DNA of 39,306 nucleotides from Candidatus Hydrogenedens sp. (GTDB lineage Bacteria > Hydrogenedentota > Hydrogenedentia > Hydrogenedentales > Hydrogenedentaceae): contig DAOSUS010000026.1 of NCBI GenBank assembly GCA_035378955.1, positions 1 to 39,306 on the forward strand, given 5' to 3'. The notes under the pieces were generated by a model. That model was not told the origin of the DNA, did not search any database, and saw only the letters and a program-made list of their open reading frames with translations. Within the stretch, counting starts at the first letter, position 1. Each line of letters starts with the position of its first letter. A program made the position numbers and the translations under genes. This document shows, piece after piece, positions 24,723 to 32,956 of this stretch.

Positions 24723-25640
24723 ATGAATGCCCTATTTAGGATTTTTATATTAACTATATGTTATTTAGGTTTTGCTCCTATTTTATGTATTTTCCCATCA
24801 AATAGGAGAAATAATTTTTTATATTTACATATAAGGCAATCCATAATACTTTGGTCATGGCTGTTTATAATCTCATTAATAATTGCTGGCTTTGTAGCTT
24901 TATTGTCCTTTCTTGTTATTTATTTTCCAGATTTCTATCAAAACTGGGATATCGAATTATGGTTTATTAGCATTACGCGAAAAATATTTTTATGCTGGGT
25001 TGTTTTTTTAATTTTTGGTTTTGGAAGTGCTTTATGGAATTCTACTAATTTATTGCCATTTATCATTTCCTGGATGAGAAATAAATGGCTTTTGGGATTT
25101 TCAAAATTTATAAATACCTTGTTGATAATTATGTTGTCTTTTATATGTTTTATAAATGTGTATGCTTATTTTTTATTATATCCGAGAGAGAATGTTCCCA
25201 AGGTTTATGTTTTATATGATAATCTTGACTATCTCCCCCAGTGTATTTTTAATTTAGGTTTTTTTCGTATAATTACAACAGGTTGCCATGTCTATGGAAA
25301 AGGAGGCGTGGCATTGAGGGTTATTGATAAGGAGAGTTTTGCAGAATCACTTAAAAATGCAGAAATTGTATTTGTTGCTTCTCACGGAATGGAAGAAGGT
25401 ATGTTATCCCGCAAAGGAATAATTAAACCTGAAGATGTTCAAAAAATGGAAGTCAATAAGAATTTGAAATTTGTGTATCTATCTGCATGTAAAAGTGGTG
25501 CTCAACGAGAGGTATGGGAAAGGGTATTAAACCCTGCAAAAGTATTAACCTATAAAAGAATGACAGCGACATTCGAACATGCCTGGTGGTTCTGGAAACA
25601 TGCCCCAAAGGTGATACAGGGAGAATATAAGGAGGAGTAA
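24723..25640 (+). CDS. Four-helix membrane protein with C-terminal caspase/CHAT-like domain
   Basis: The frame is open from 24522, but that part lies antisense to rpsT; ATG 24723 gives 305 residues. The start is not certain, since no ribosome site precedes it. Hydrophobic helices fall at about 4-23, 41-68, 88-104 and 128-152. The C-terminal half resembles the catalytic core of caspase/CHAT proteases: a strand ending in the catalytic-type His (IVFVASHG, H221), then a second strand ending in the Cys motif (KFVYLSACKSG, C256), with a Leu-rich helix between. By the positive-inside rule the C-terminal domain would face the periplasm. No named family is recognised; the protease assignment is inference from the His-Gly/Ala-Cys dyad. 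It ends 1 bp from the convergent aldolase gene. Confidence 0.65.
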   Translation: MNALFRIFILTICYLGFAPILCIFPSNRRNNFLYLHIRQSIILWSWLFIISLIIAGFVALLSFLVIYFPDFYQNWDIELWFISITRKIFLCWVVFLIFGFGSALWNSTNLLPFIISWMRNKWLLGFSKFINTLLIIMLSFICFINVYAYFLLYPRENVPKVYVLYDNLDYLPQCIFNLGFFRIITTGCHVYGKGGVALRVIDKESFAESLKNAEIVFVASHGMEEGMLSRKGIIKPEDVQKMEVNKNLKFVYLSACKSGAQREVWERVLNPAKVLTYKRMTATFEHAWWFWKHAPKVIQGEYKEE

Positions 25641-25641
25641 A

Positions 25642-26292
25642 TTAAGAGTTAGGTAAGTGCAATTTTTGGGTTAATTTTAAGTATTGTTCTTCAGATAAAA
25701 CACTGGGTTTGTGGATTAAGTGCGCAAGAAATAAAATTTTAGCGGAATGTTCTACCCGTTCAAGATAAGAATAGGCTTGAATTAAATCTTTCCCCACAGT
25801 GAATACACCATGTGATTTTAAAATAAGGGCATTGTGATTTCGTATCCATGGTTTTATAATTTCTGCCCCTTCTTTGCTTCCTGGTGTTGCATATTCAGTA
25901 GTGGGAACTTCTCCCAATGTCATTATAAGTTCTGGTAATATCGGTGTGCACATAGATATATCTATAAGAGATAATACGATGCTGTATGTAGGATGAGCGT
26001 GGACTATAGCAGAAATATCTTTTCGTTCATCATAAGCCGATAGGTGTGTGTAAAATTCAGAAGAAACAGACCCTTTCCCTTCTAAAACTTCACATTTATT
26101 ATTTGTAAGAATTATTTGTTTAGGATTTAAATCTCCTTTACTTACATTACTGGGAGTGCATAGGAACAAATTTTTATCTACTCGAATACTTATGTTCCCA
26201 TCGGTAGAAGAAATAAATCCATTTTGATACATTCTTTTACCAATTTCGCAAATAAGTTTTTTATATTTATCGTATTTGTTTTGTTTAGACAT
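25642..26292 (-). CDS. Class II aldolase/adducin family protein (fuculose-1-phosphate aldolase-like)
   Basis: A 216-residue zinc-dependent aldolase/epimerase-fold protein. The start at 26292 is chosen because AGGA lies six bases upstream and the longer frame would run into the upstream gene. Motifs: GNISIR (32-37), TPSNVSKGDL (46-55), catalytic-type Glu E79 in SSEFYTHL, and zinc ligands H98, H100 and H161 (VHAHPTYS, KSHGVF). The Glu and His pattern fits sugar-phosphate aldolases such as FucA; ribulose-phosphate epimerase (AraD) and MtnB belong to the same family, and the substrate cannot be fixed. It is the last gene of the ilvE unit. Confidence 0.85.
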   Translation of the reverse strand: MSKQNKYDKYKKLICEIGKRMYQNGFISSTDGNISIRVDKNLFLCTPSNVSKGDLNPKQIILTNNKCEVLEGKGSVSSEFYTHLSAYDERKDISAIVHAHPTYSIVLSLIDISMCTPILPELIMTLGEVPTTEYATPGSKEGAEIIKPWIRNHNALILKSHGVFTVGKDLIQAYSYLERVEHSAKILFLAHLIHKPSVLSEEQYLKLTQKLHLPNS

Positions 26293-26294
26293 GA

Positions 26295-26588
26295 TTAATC
26301 CTGATTTTTTGAGGCAGGTTTGTAAATAAAAGCCCAAATAAGAAAACAAATTGCAAAGGTTAAACATAAATGTATTGTAAGAACGATTATTAATTCAGGA
26401 GTTATTTTACCTTTAAATAGGCTCAAATAACATTCCCATAGAGGAACTGAACGCACTTTTTCGCCGTTTACTGTGATTTCTAATAAAGAAAAAGGTAGAG
26501 TGATAATTAAAAGCAAAAGATAATTAAGCCAGAACCAATATAAAGATAGAATGTTTGAAATAATATGAAGGGAAAAAATCTTATTCAC
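26295..26588 (-). CDS. Small two-helix membrane protein
   Basis: 97 residues with hydrophobic helices at about 15-38 and 65-88 and a polar loop between. The GTG start overlaps the ilvE stop by 8 bases, and the stop lies 2 bp before the aldolase start, so it is almost certainly translated as part of the ilvE operon. No family is recognised. No catalytic motif is seen. Confidence 0.62.
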   Translation of the reverse strand: MNKIFSLHIISNILSLYWFWLNYLLLLIITLPFSLLEITVNGEKVRSVPLWECYLSLFKGKITPELIIVLTIHLCLTFAICFLIWAFIYKPASKNQD

Positions 26589-27516
26589 AGGGAACTACGG
26601 TGCACCAATTTGAATATTTTTCATTTTCACCTTGAACAACCTGAAAATATATTTCCTGTAATTTTTTTGTGATAGGACCGGGTTGTCCATTTCCGATAAT
26701 TCTACGGTCTACAGAACGCACGGGAGCTACCTGGGCTCCTGTTCCGCAGAAGAAAATCTCATCAGCGACATAAAGTTCTGTTCGAGCAATAGGTCTTTCA
26801 ATTACATTAAGTCCTAATTCTTTTTTTACCAGTTCAATTACTGTGTTTCGTGTAATCCCCACGAGAATGGTTTCTGAACGGGGAGGAGTTATCAATTCTC
26901 CTTGATGTACCAAGAAAATATTCATAGCACTTCCTTCGACAACCATTCCATTTTCATTTAGGAAGATAGCCTCACTAAAACCGGCTTGTTTGGCTTCAGA
27001 AGCGGCTAATGCTGAATTAATATAACTTCCTGTTGCTTTAACACGACTTGGAATAGCATTATCTGCCAAACGACGCCATGAAGATACACAAACATCCAAG
27101 CCGGATGTTATATCGCAATAATCCCCTAATTTAATCACATAACAGCATAATTTGCTTTCAATCCCTTTTAATAGAGGTCCCAATGATAATTCACTTTTAT
27201 ATATAATAGGTCGTATATATACTCCTTCCTGAAATCCACTCTTTTTTACAAGGTCTATGCAAATGTTTTCAATGTTTTCAGGTGTTTCAGGGATTTCCAT
27301 ACAAAGAATACGGCAATTCCTTACCAGACGGTCTATATGTTCTTTTAAACGGAAGATAAGAATTGCCTTTTTCTTTTTGGAATAATAACCGCGAATTCCT
27401 TCAAACAAACCTGTGCCATAATTAAATGCATGTGTCATTATGCTGATTTTTGCTTCTTCAATAGGAACATACGCTCCTTCAAAATATGCGAATTTTCCAG
27501 GAAACATTTGTGCCAT
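26581..27516 (-). CDS. ilvE: Branched-chain amino acid aminotransferase
   Basis: A 311-residue fold-type IV PLP enzyme that transfers amino groups between branched-chain amino acids and their 2-oxo acids. Motifs: FNYGTGLFEGIRGY (31-44), PLP lysine K160 in RVKATGSYIN, E194 in EGSAMNIF, GITR (220-223) and FCGTGAQVAPV near the C-terminus. Length is typical of IlvE. AAGGAG lies eight bases before the start. A strong hairpin with a T-rich tail sits only about 28 bp upstream, leaving almost no room for a promoter, so expression may depend on read-through or regulated termination. Confidence 0.93.
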   Translation of the reverse strand: MAQMFPGKFAYFEGAYVPIEEAKISIMTHAFNYGTGLFEGIRGYYSKKKKAILIFRLKEHIDRLVRNCRILCMEIPETPENIENICIDLVKKSGFQEGVYIRPIIYKSELSLGPLLKGIESKLCCYVIKLGDYCDITSGLDVCVSSWRRLADNAIPSRVKATGSYINSALAASEAKQAGFSEAIFLNENGMVVEGSAMNIFLVHQGELITPPRSETILVGITRNTVIELVKKELGLNVIERPIARTELYVADEIFFCGTGAQVAPVRSVDRRIIGNGQPGPITKKLQEIYFQVVQGENEKYSNWCTVVPCE

Positions 27517-27544
27517 GGGACTTACTCCTTGTAAATAAAAATAA

Positions 27545-27582
27545 AAAGAACTCAGTTCATTTTAATACAAACTGAGTTCTTT
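27545..27582 (-). terminator. Rho-independent terminator / possible attenuator upstream of ilvE
   Basis: A perfect 13-bp stem (27545-27557 with 27570-27582) has a 12-nt loop. On the minus strand it is followed by a T-rich tail (ttttatttttattta), so it should terminate transcripts of the CBS-domain gene. It ends about 28 bp before the ilvE start codon. Confidence 0.85.
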
Positions 27583-27609
27583 ACTCAAAAAGATAATCAA
27601 ATGTTCTGT

Positions 27610-28146
27610 TTAAATTTTGTAGGAGTTGATTATCTCTTCTGCAATGGGGTCAGGAGTTATATCCGTATTCCCAATAATTACTCGATTTGAAGAAATGCGC
27701 CATTCCGGTTGATGGGCATGTTCATAATATATATCGTTTATTCTTCTTAACAATTCTTTAGACTCCGTTAAATCAGATTCTATTAAATCTCTCATAGAAA
27801 GCAAACCAATTACTTGCTTATTTTCATCTACCATGATAAGATGACGCACACCATTCATAAACATTAACATTTTTGCTATTTTTATATCCTCATTTTCGTC
27901 CACATATATAAGTCGAGTGTTCATTATTTCTTTAATATGTACATTTTTGGGGTCTAAATTTTTATAGAGTACTTTTCGGACAATATCTTTTTCAGAGATT
28001 ATACCGATTATATTCCCTTCGTCATTAGATACCATTGTGGCACTTATATTGTGGTCACAGAAGAACTTTACAGCATCCTGTACCGTTTTATTTTGGTTGA
28101 TGGGCAAGTGTGCCCTAAGTTTAATACTGTCTTTAAGTGATGCCAT
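27610..28146 (-). CDS. Tandem CBS-domain protein
   Basis: A 178-residue soluble protein with two CBS domains (about 8-62 and 70-128), a pair that usually binds adenine nucleotides or SAM. Typical segments are GNIIGIISEKDIVRKV and KQVIGLLSMRDLIESDL. The remaining C-terminal ~50 residues are not recognised. The longest frame starts at 28224, but AAAGGGT lies upstream of the ATG at 28146 and the CBS alignment begins just after it. It ends 28 bp before a hairpin that precedes ilvE. Confidence 0.86.
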   Translation of the reverse strand: MASLKDSIKLRAHLPINQNKTVQDAVKFFCDHNISATMVSNDEGNIIGIISEKDIVRKVLYKNLDPKNVHIKEIMNTRLIYVDENEDIKIAKMLMFMNGVRHLIMVDENKQVIGLLSMRDLIESDLTESKELLRRINDIYYEHAHQPEWRISSNRVIIGNTDITPDPIAEEIINSYKI

Positions 28147-28273
28147 TGTTTTACCCTTTCTTGTTTTGTTAGATGTTTCTAATTTGGTAAACAAATATAA
28201 ATATTGATATATTCCTAATAGCAAGATTAAAGTTTAATTAAATGTTATTTATTAATTTTTAAGGAGGTTAAAT

Positions 28274-29827
28274 ATGGCAAAGGTAGTAACAGCAGATGAA
28301 GTAGTGAGACTTATTCCTGATGGTTCTTCGGTATTGATTGTTCCCATGCCTTCAGAGGAGGTATATCCTGCGTTTGCTCGTGTATATCAAGAGACCGGGC
28401 ACCCCAAAGATTTAACTGTAATATGGGCTGCAGGATTAGGCCCTTTGAGTGAAGAACCTAAGGGTATGAATCACTTCGCAGTGCCGGGTATGGTGAAAAG
28501 AATTATTGCGGGGCATTGCGGATTAAACCATAAGGTTATGAAATTTATTGCGAGTAATCAAGTTGAAGCATATAATATTCCTCAGGGGGTAATGTGTGAA
28601 TTATATCGGGAAATGGCAGGAGGAAGACCGGGACTTTTATCAACGGTAGGATTAGGAACCTTTGTTGACCCGAGATATGGCGGTGGAAAAGTTAATGAAA
28701 AAACAAAATCATGTGAAGATTTATCAGAGATAGTTACTATCGGAGGAAAAGAATATATACTATATCATTCACTTCCCTGTAATGTTGGAATTATCCGTGG
28801 AACAACAGCCGACCCTTATGGAAATATTACAGTAGAAAAAGAAGCATTGGTAATGGAAATATTGGAAGGTGCAATGGCAGTAAAGAATAAGGGTGGTTTT
28901 GTCATTGCTCAGGTAGAAAGGTTAAGTGATGAGCCTGCCAGACCTTGTGATGTTCGTGTGCCAGGTATTTTTGTGGACTATCTCGTAGTAGCCCAATCCC
29001 CAGAAGCACATCCTCAAACACTTTTTGTTCAATATGACCCTTCTTTTTGTGGACATGTTCAGGCAAATCTTGAAGATGAATTAGAACCCATGCCGTTAAA
29101 TTTTGAAAAAGTAATTGCACGAAGAGCATTTATGGAACTAAAACCGAAAATGATAATAAATTTGGGTTTTGGTATTCCTACGGGCGTTGCAAAAGTAGCA
29201 TTTGAAGAAGGAGTATTTAATGAACTTACCATGACTACAGAAATAGGTGTTATCGGTGGAGTTCCTGAATCAGGAAAGAATTTTGGCCCTGCAAAAAATC
29301 CTCATGCTTTTCTTTCCCAATCTGCGATGTTCGATTTCTATGATGGCGGTGGTTTAGATATGACCTGTGTAGGAATGGCACAGGTAGATGCTGAAGGAAA
29401 TATTAATGTTAGTAAAGTGGGTCCTATTACAATAGGTCCTGGGGGCTTTATTAACTTAACACAATCCGCCAAGAAATTAGTTTTCTGTGGTGAGTTTACT
29501 GCAGTAGGAAGCAAAGTCGAGGTTAGCGATGGAAAAATAAACATTGTAAGTGAAGGAAAAGTGAAAAAGTTTATACAAAAGGTAGAACAAATAACTTTTA
29601 GCGGTAAGTTTGCGATAAAAAATAATCGAGATGTTACTTATATAACAGAGAGATGTGTGTTTAAACTTGTTCCTGAGGGGCTTATGCTAACAGAAATTGC
29701 ACCCGGAGTTGATTTGGAAAAGCATATTTTAAGTCAGATGGAATTTAAGCCTATTATTCCGGGTGAAATCAAAACAATGGATGCAAGATTGTTTCTTCCG
29801 GGACCGATGAATGTTAAAGTTAAATAG
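28274..29827 (+). CDS. Acetate/propionate/3-oxoacid CoA-transferase (fused alpha-beta, family I)
   Basis: A 517-residue single-chain CoA-transferase moving CoA between acyl-CoA and a free acid. The N-terminal alpha half includes GLGTFVDPR and the C-terminal beta half starts near 275. The acyl-binding loop NLGFGIPTGVA (296-306) is followed by the catalytic glutamate E323 in TTEIGVIGG, which forms the glutamyl-CoA intermediate. Length and fusion fit YdiF/propionate CoA-transferase. A near-perfect AAGGAGGT precedes the start, suggesting strong expression. A lipase-like hydrolase gene follows 24 bp later, consistent with fatty-acid or short-chain acid metabolism. Confidence 0.9.
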   Translation: MAKVVTADEVVRLIPDGSSVLIVPMPSEEVYPAFARVYQETGHPKDLTVIWAAGLGPLSEEPKGMNHFAVPGMVKRIIAGHCGLNHKVMKFIASNQVEAYNIPQGVMCELYREMAGGRPGLLSTVGLGTFVDPRYGGGKVNEKTKSCEDLSEIVTIGGKEYILYHSLPCNVGIIRGTTADPYGNITVEKEALVMEILEGAMAVKNKGGFVIAQVERLSDEPARPCDVRVPGIFVDYLVVAQSPEAHPQTLFVQYDPSFCGHVQANLEDELEPMPLNFEKVIARRAFMELKPKMIINLGFGIPTGVAKVAFEEGVFNELTMTTEIGVIGGVPESGKNFGPAKNPHAFLSQSAMFDFYDGGGLDMTCVGMAQVDAEGNINVSKVGPITIGPGGFINLTQSAKKLVFCGEFTAVGSKVEVSDGKINIVSEGKVKKFIQKVEQITFSGKFAIKNNRDVTYITERCVFKLVPEGLMLTEIAPGVDLEKHILSQMEFKPIIPGEIKTMDARLFLPGPMNVKVK

Positions 29828-29851
29828 TTTATATAAGGGAAGTTTAAGAAT

Positions 29852-30700
29852 ATGCTTAAAGAAGATTGGTTTGAAATAAAAGGTGAAAAATTTTATCGCC
29901 GAACATGGCTTTCAGAAAATAACCCCACGATAGCAAACATGGTGTTAATTCATGGATATGGGGAACACTGTTCAAGATATGACTATGTGGCAGAGCAAAT
30001 GAATAAACAGGGAATAAATGTTTTTTCATTTGACCAACGGGGTTTTGGACATTCTCCCGGTAAAAGAGCATGGATAAATCGTTTTGAGGATTTGCTTTCT
30101 GATTTGGATATGTTTCTAAAGGCAATTGCCAAAGAATTAGAAGGATTTCCTCTGTTTTTTATGGGACATAGTATGGGAGGCATGGTCCTTGCTCGTTATA
30201 TGCAAACAAGAAAAGATACTCGGGTGGATGGTCTTGTTTTTTCAAGTCCTTTCCTCGCTATAAATGATGATGTGCCAGAATTTTTATTAAAACTATCCGG
30301 TATATTAGCAAAGTTTTTACCATGGCTACCTGTATCAAAAGTGGATAATTCAGGATTGGCAAAAGATGTTGAGGTTGTAAAAAGAGCCGATGAGGACCCA
30401 TTAGGGTATCATGGAAGTGTTAGGGCTCATACAGGTTATGTTTTCTACCAGATAATAAAAGAAATTCATGCTAATTTTAATTTAATTCATCAACCTGCAA
30501 TTATAATACATGGGAAAAAAGATAGAATTGTCCCATTTGCAGGTAGCATCGCTTTGTATGAAGGGATTGCCTCAAAAGATAAAGAAATTCATTTATTTGA
30601 AGAGGGCTATCATGAGATATGGAATGATTATGAAAAGGACGAAATGATAGCAAAAATTTATGAATGGATTAAGGAACGGGCACAAAATAAAAAAATATAA
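29852..30700 (+). CDS. Monoacylglycerol lipase/lysophospholipase-like alpha/beta hydrolase
   Basis: 282 residues of the Hydrolase_4/PldB group. Motifs: oxyanion HGYGEHCSRY (34-43), DQRGFGHSPGKR (61-72), nucleophile GHSMGG (S107), Asp in GKKDRIVP (D224), and His in GYHEIWND (H254). No signal peptide is seen, so it probably acts in the cytoplasm or at the inner face of the membrane on monoacylglycerols or lysolipids. It is likely co-transcribed with the CoA-transferase gene. It is distinct from the other hydrolase at 6581-7453. Confidence 0.9.
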   Translation: MLKEDWFEIKGEKFYRRTWLSENNPTIANMVLIHGYGEHCSRYDYVAEQMNKQGINVFSFDQRGFGHSPGKRAWINRFEDLLSDLDMFLKAIAKELEGFPLFFMGHSMGGMVLARYMQTRKDTRVDGLVFSSPFLAINDDVPEFLLKLSGILAKFLPWLPVSKVDNSGLAKDVEVVKRADEDPLGYHGSVRAHTGYVFYQIIKEIHANFNLIHQPAIIIHGKKDRIVPFAGSIALYEGIASKDKEIHLFEEGYHEIWNDYEKDEMIAKIYEWIKERAQNKKI

Positions 30701-30789
30701 AATTTGTAGTATTTAATAAACTTTCTGAAATGTTTTAAAATATTAGGTAGGATTTTATTATTTTAAATAAGCAAAAAGAAGAAAGGTTT

Positions 30790-31539
30790 ATGATAAACAG
30801 AAAAAATACACAATCGACAGACCCGCGGGAAATTATCCAATGGACCCGTAGATATGCACAAAGCCGAACAATATATTTTTTAGTGCAATGGTGTTTAATA
30901 GTTTTTGTTATATGTATAACAGGTTTGGTTGCCAGTTTAACCCAGCAAGCATACATAGCAGGCAACAAATCTCTATTTTACACTTCGGTTATATTTCTTG
31001 GCATAACTTTCTTTTTTTTCATCTGGATTTCGGTATCTCGATGGACGGCAGAACTTGTATGGCAGATTACTTTATGGTTTTATGGGAGAGAAGGATTTGT
31101 TTCCCCTGAAGAAAATACTCGTTCCAAACAATTACCACGGTGGGTAATTGCTTTAATCGGTTTGATGTTGGTTTATCATATTTTTGGAGCCATACTAATT
31201 TCGTTCCGATATCTTCATCTGCAATATTTACAACCTTTCTCTGCGGTTATTTTAGTGCCTGTTTTGTGTGTGTTGATTTATTATCAAGGATTAGGTTTTT
31301 GGGCATGGCTTTGGCCTATATTGTACGGACTACATGCTATATTATTATTGGCAGGGGTTCCCATAGATTTTCCTTCACCTTGGTACTTGCTGAATATTAT
31401 GGTTCCTATTTTTGGATATGGATTAATTGCTATCCTTATAGGTCATATATATAGTCGTTATGCTTTGTGGAAGTTAAAAACAGTGACAAGACAGGGGCTT
31501 GAGATAGATACCAATGACGAAGTTTCAGAAGAGAAATAA
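30790..31539 (+). CDS. Multi-pass membrane protein of unknown function
   Basis: 249 residues with about six hydrophobic helices (near 29-50, 62-85, 117-140, 147-167, 170-188 and 196-221) and charged ends. No catalytic or transport signature is recognised. A winged-helix regulator follows 30 bp downstream on the same strand. Small HTH regulators paired with a membrane protein often control or sense through that partner; that relation is inference here. The gene is preceded by AAAGG close to the ATG. Confidence 0.75.
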   Translation: MINRKNTQSTDPREIIQWTRRYAQSRTIYFLVQWCLIVFVICITGLVASLTQQAYIAGNKSLFYTSVIFLGITFFFFIWISVSRWTAELVWQITLWFYGREGFVSPEENTRSKQLPRWVIALIGLMLVYHIFGAILISFRYLHLQYLQPFSAVILVPVLCVLIYYQGLGFWAWLWPILYGLHAILLLAGVPIDFPSPWYLLNIMVPIFGYGLIAILIGHIYSRYALWKLKTVTRQGLEIDTNDEVSEEK

Positions 31540-31569
31540 GATATCGAATAATAAAGGTGCATTATAAAA

Positions 31570-31875
31570 ATGGCTGAACTCGACCGTCTCATACATGAAC
31601 CTGCCCGTTTGAGAATTTTGACAATTCTTGCGGGAGTAGAGGCGGCTGATTTTAATTTTTTATTAAATACCTTGGGTTTAACGAAGGGAAATCTTTCTTC
31701 ACATATGGACCGACTTGAAAAAGCAGGATATGTAAAAGTCGAGAAATCATTTAATGGACGTGTTCCTCACACGGAGTTTCAAATTACCCCTCAAGGGAAA
31801 GAAGCATTAGAGGAATATTGGAGACAATTAGATAGTATTAGAAATTTAAATACAAAATCGGAAGGGAAAGAATAA
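31570..31875 (+). CDS. Winged-helix (MarR/HTH_34-like) transcriptional regulator
   Basis: A compact 101-residue regulator made of little more than one winged-helix domain: RLIHEPARLRILTIL (6-20), a recognition-helix region LGLTKGNLSSHMDRLEKAGYV (35-55), and a wing with a final ITPQGKEALEEY. This fits the PF13601-type single-domain proteins. It has no ligand domain. It is co-oriented with the membrane-protein gene 30 bp upstream and ends 28 bp from the convergent hisC stop. Confidence 0.88.
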   Translation: MAELDRLIHEPARLRILTILAGVEAADFNFLLNTLGLTKGNLSSHMDRLEKAGYVKVEKSFNGRVPHTEFQITPQGKEALEEYWRQLDSIRNLNTKSEGKE

Positions 31876-31903
31876 TCCAGATTTTTGTTTTATATATTAA
31901 GTT

Positions 31904-32956
31904 TTAACGAATTATCTTCACCAGATTTTCCAACAGAATAGAACACTGTTCTTTTGTCCCAATCGTAATGCGTAATGTGTTTTCTAACCGTCTCATAGGA
32001 AAATAACGAACGAAAATATTTTTCTCTTTTAATTTTAAATATATTTCTTGAGCAGAGGGGTTTCCATTCCATATAGCGAGTAAAAAGTTAGATTGAGAAT
32101 TAGGGACAATAAAACCAAGTTTTTGTAACTCTTTCTGTAAGAAACGCCGTGTTGCTTTAATGGTTTCAATGTGGTTCGATATTTGATTATAGTTTTCCAA
32201 TGCTTTTATCCCGATTTTTTGGGTTAAAACATTTACATTGTAAGAGTCTTTTACTTTAAACATATCGGATATAAGTTCAGGATTGCCTACGGCAAATCCC
32301 AAACGAACTCCTGCAAGACTAAACGATTTAGAAAAGGTCCTACCTATAATTACATTAGGATATTCCTTTGCCCACGAGATATAACTGAAATCACAAAAGT
32401 CTACATAAGCTTCATCAATAAATATTATTTGTTCTTGATTACTACAAATCTCTTTCATGATTTCAGGAGGTGTAGGAACTCCACTGGGTGCATTAGGGTG
32501 TGTTATAAGCAGTAATTTAGAAGAGTTCCATGTAAAAGGTGGGACTATATTAAAATCTTCATTTAAGTCATGATATTGAAATTTACATCCCTGTAAATCT
32601 GCAAGGACTTCGTATAGTGAATATGTGGGATATGTAGCAGATATTGTTTCATGATAATCAACAAAGGTCCGTATTAATATCGAAAGGATTTCATCCATAC
32701 CATTTCCCACGAGAATCCATCGTTCATCGGGGATATCATATGTATGGGCAATTTTTTGTCGAAGTTCCAATGCAAGTGGGTCTGGATATTTCCGTAATTG
32801 TTCTGAAGTAATTTCTTTTAATGCTTGCAAAACTTCAATAGGAGGAGGAAACGGGTTTTCATTTGTATTTAATTTGATTACATGGGTTTCTTTAGGTTGT
32901 TCTCCCGGAGTATATCCTTCTATTTTATTTAATCTCTGAACACAATATTTACTCAT
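31904..32956 (-). CDS. hisC: Histidinol-phosphate aminotransferase
   Basis: A 350-residue fold-type I PLP enzyme that makes histidinol phosphate from imidazole acetol phosphate. Motifs: LNTNENPFPP (29-38), RKYPDP (55-60), HPNAPSG (153-159, usually NPNNPTG), D181 and Y184 in IDEAYVDF, PLP lysine K210 in RTFSKSFSLAGVRLG, and the C-terminal Arg in LRITIG. Its start overlaps the hisD end by 8 bp, and its Shine-Dalgarno lies inside hisD, so the two are translationally coupled. Confidence 0.93.
   Translation of the reverse strand: MSKYCVQRLNKIEGYTPGEQPKETHVIKLNTNENPFPPPIEVLQALKEITSEQLRKYPDPLALELRQKIAHTYDIPDERWILVGNGMDEILSILIRTFVDYHETISATYPTYSLYEVLADLQGCKFQYHDLNEDFNIVPPFTWNSSKLLLITHPNAPSGVPTPPEIMKEICSNQEQIIFIDEAYVDFCDFSYISWAKEYPNVIIGRTFSKSFSLAGVRLGFAVGNPELISDMFKVKDSYNVNVLTQKIGIKALENYNQISNHIETIKATRRFLQKELQKLGFIVPNSQSNFLLAIWNGNPSAQEIYLKLKEKNIFVRYFPMRRLENTLRITIGTKEQCSILLENLVKIIR

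Noticed and set aside
28147..28224. Longer start of the CBS-domain gene
   Set aside because: AAAGGGT precedes the ATG at 28146 and the CBS alignment starts there.
30888..31454. Overlapping plus-strand frames inside the membrane protein
   Set aside because: They are other-frame shadows; the 249-residue frame has a continuous, regular TM pattern and a proper start.
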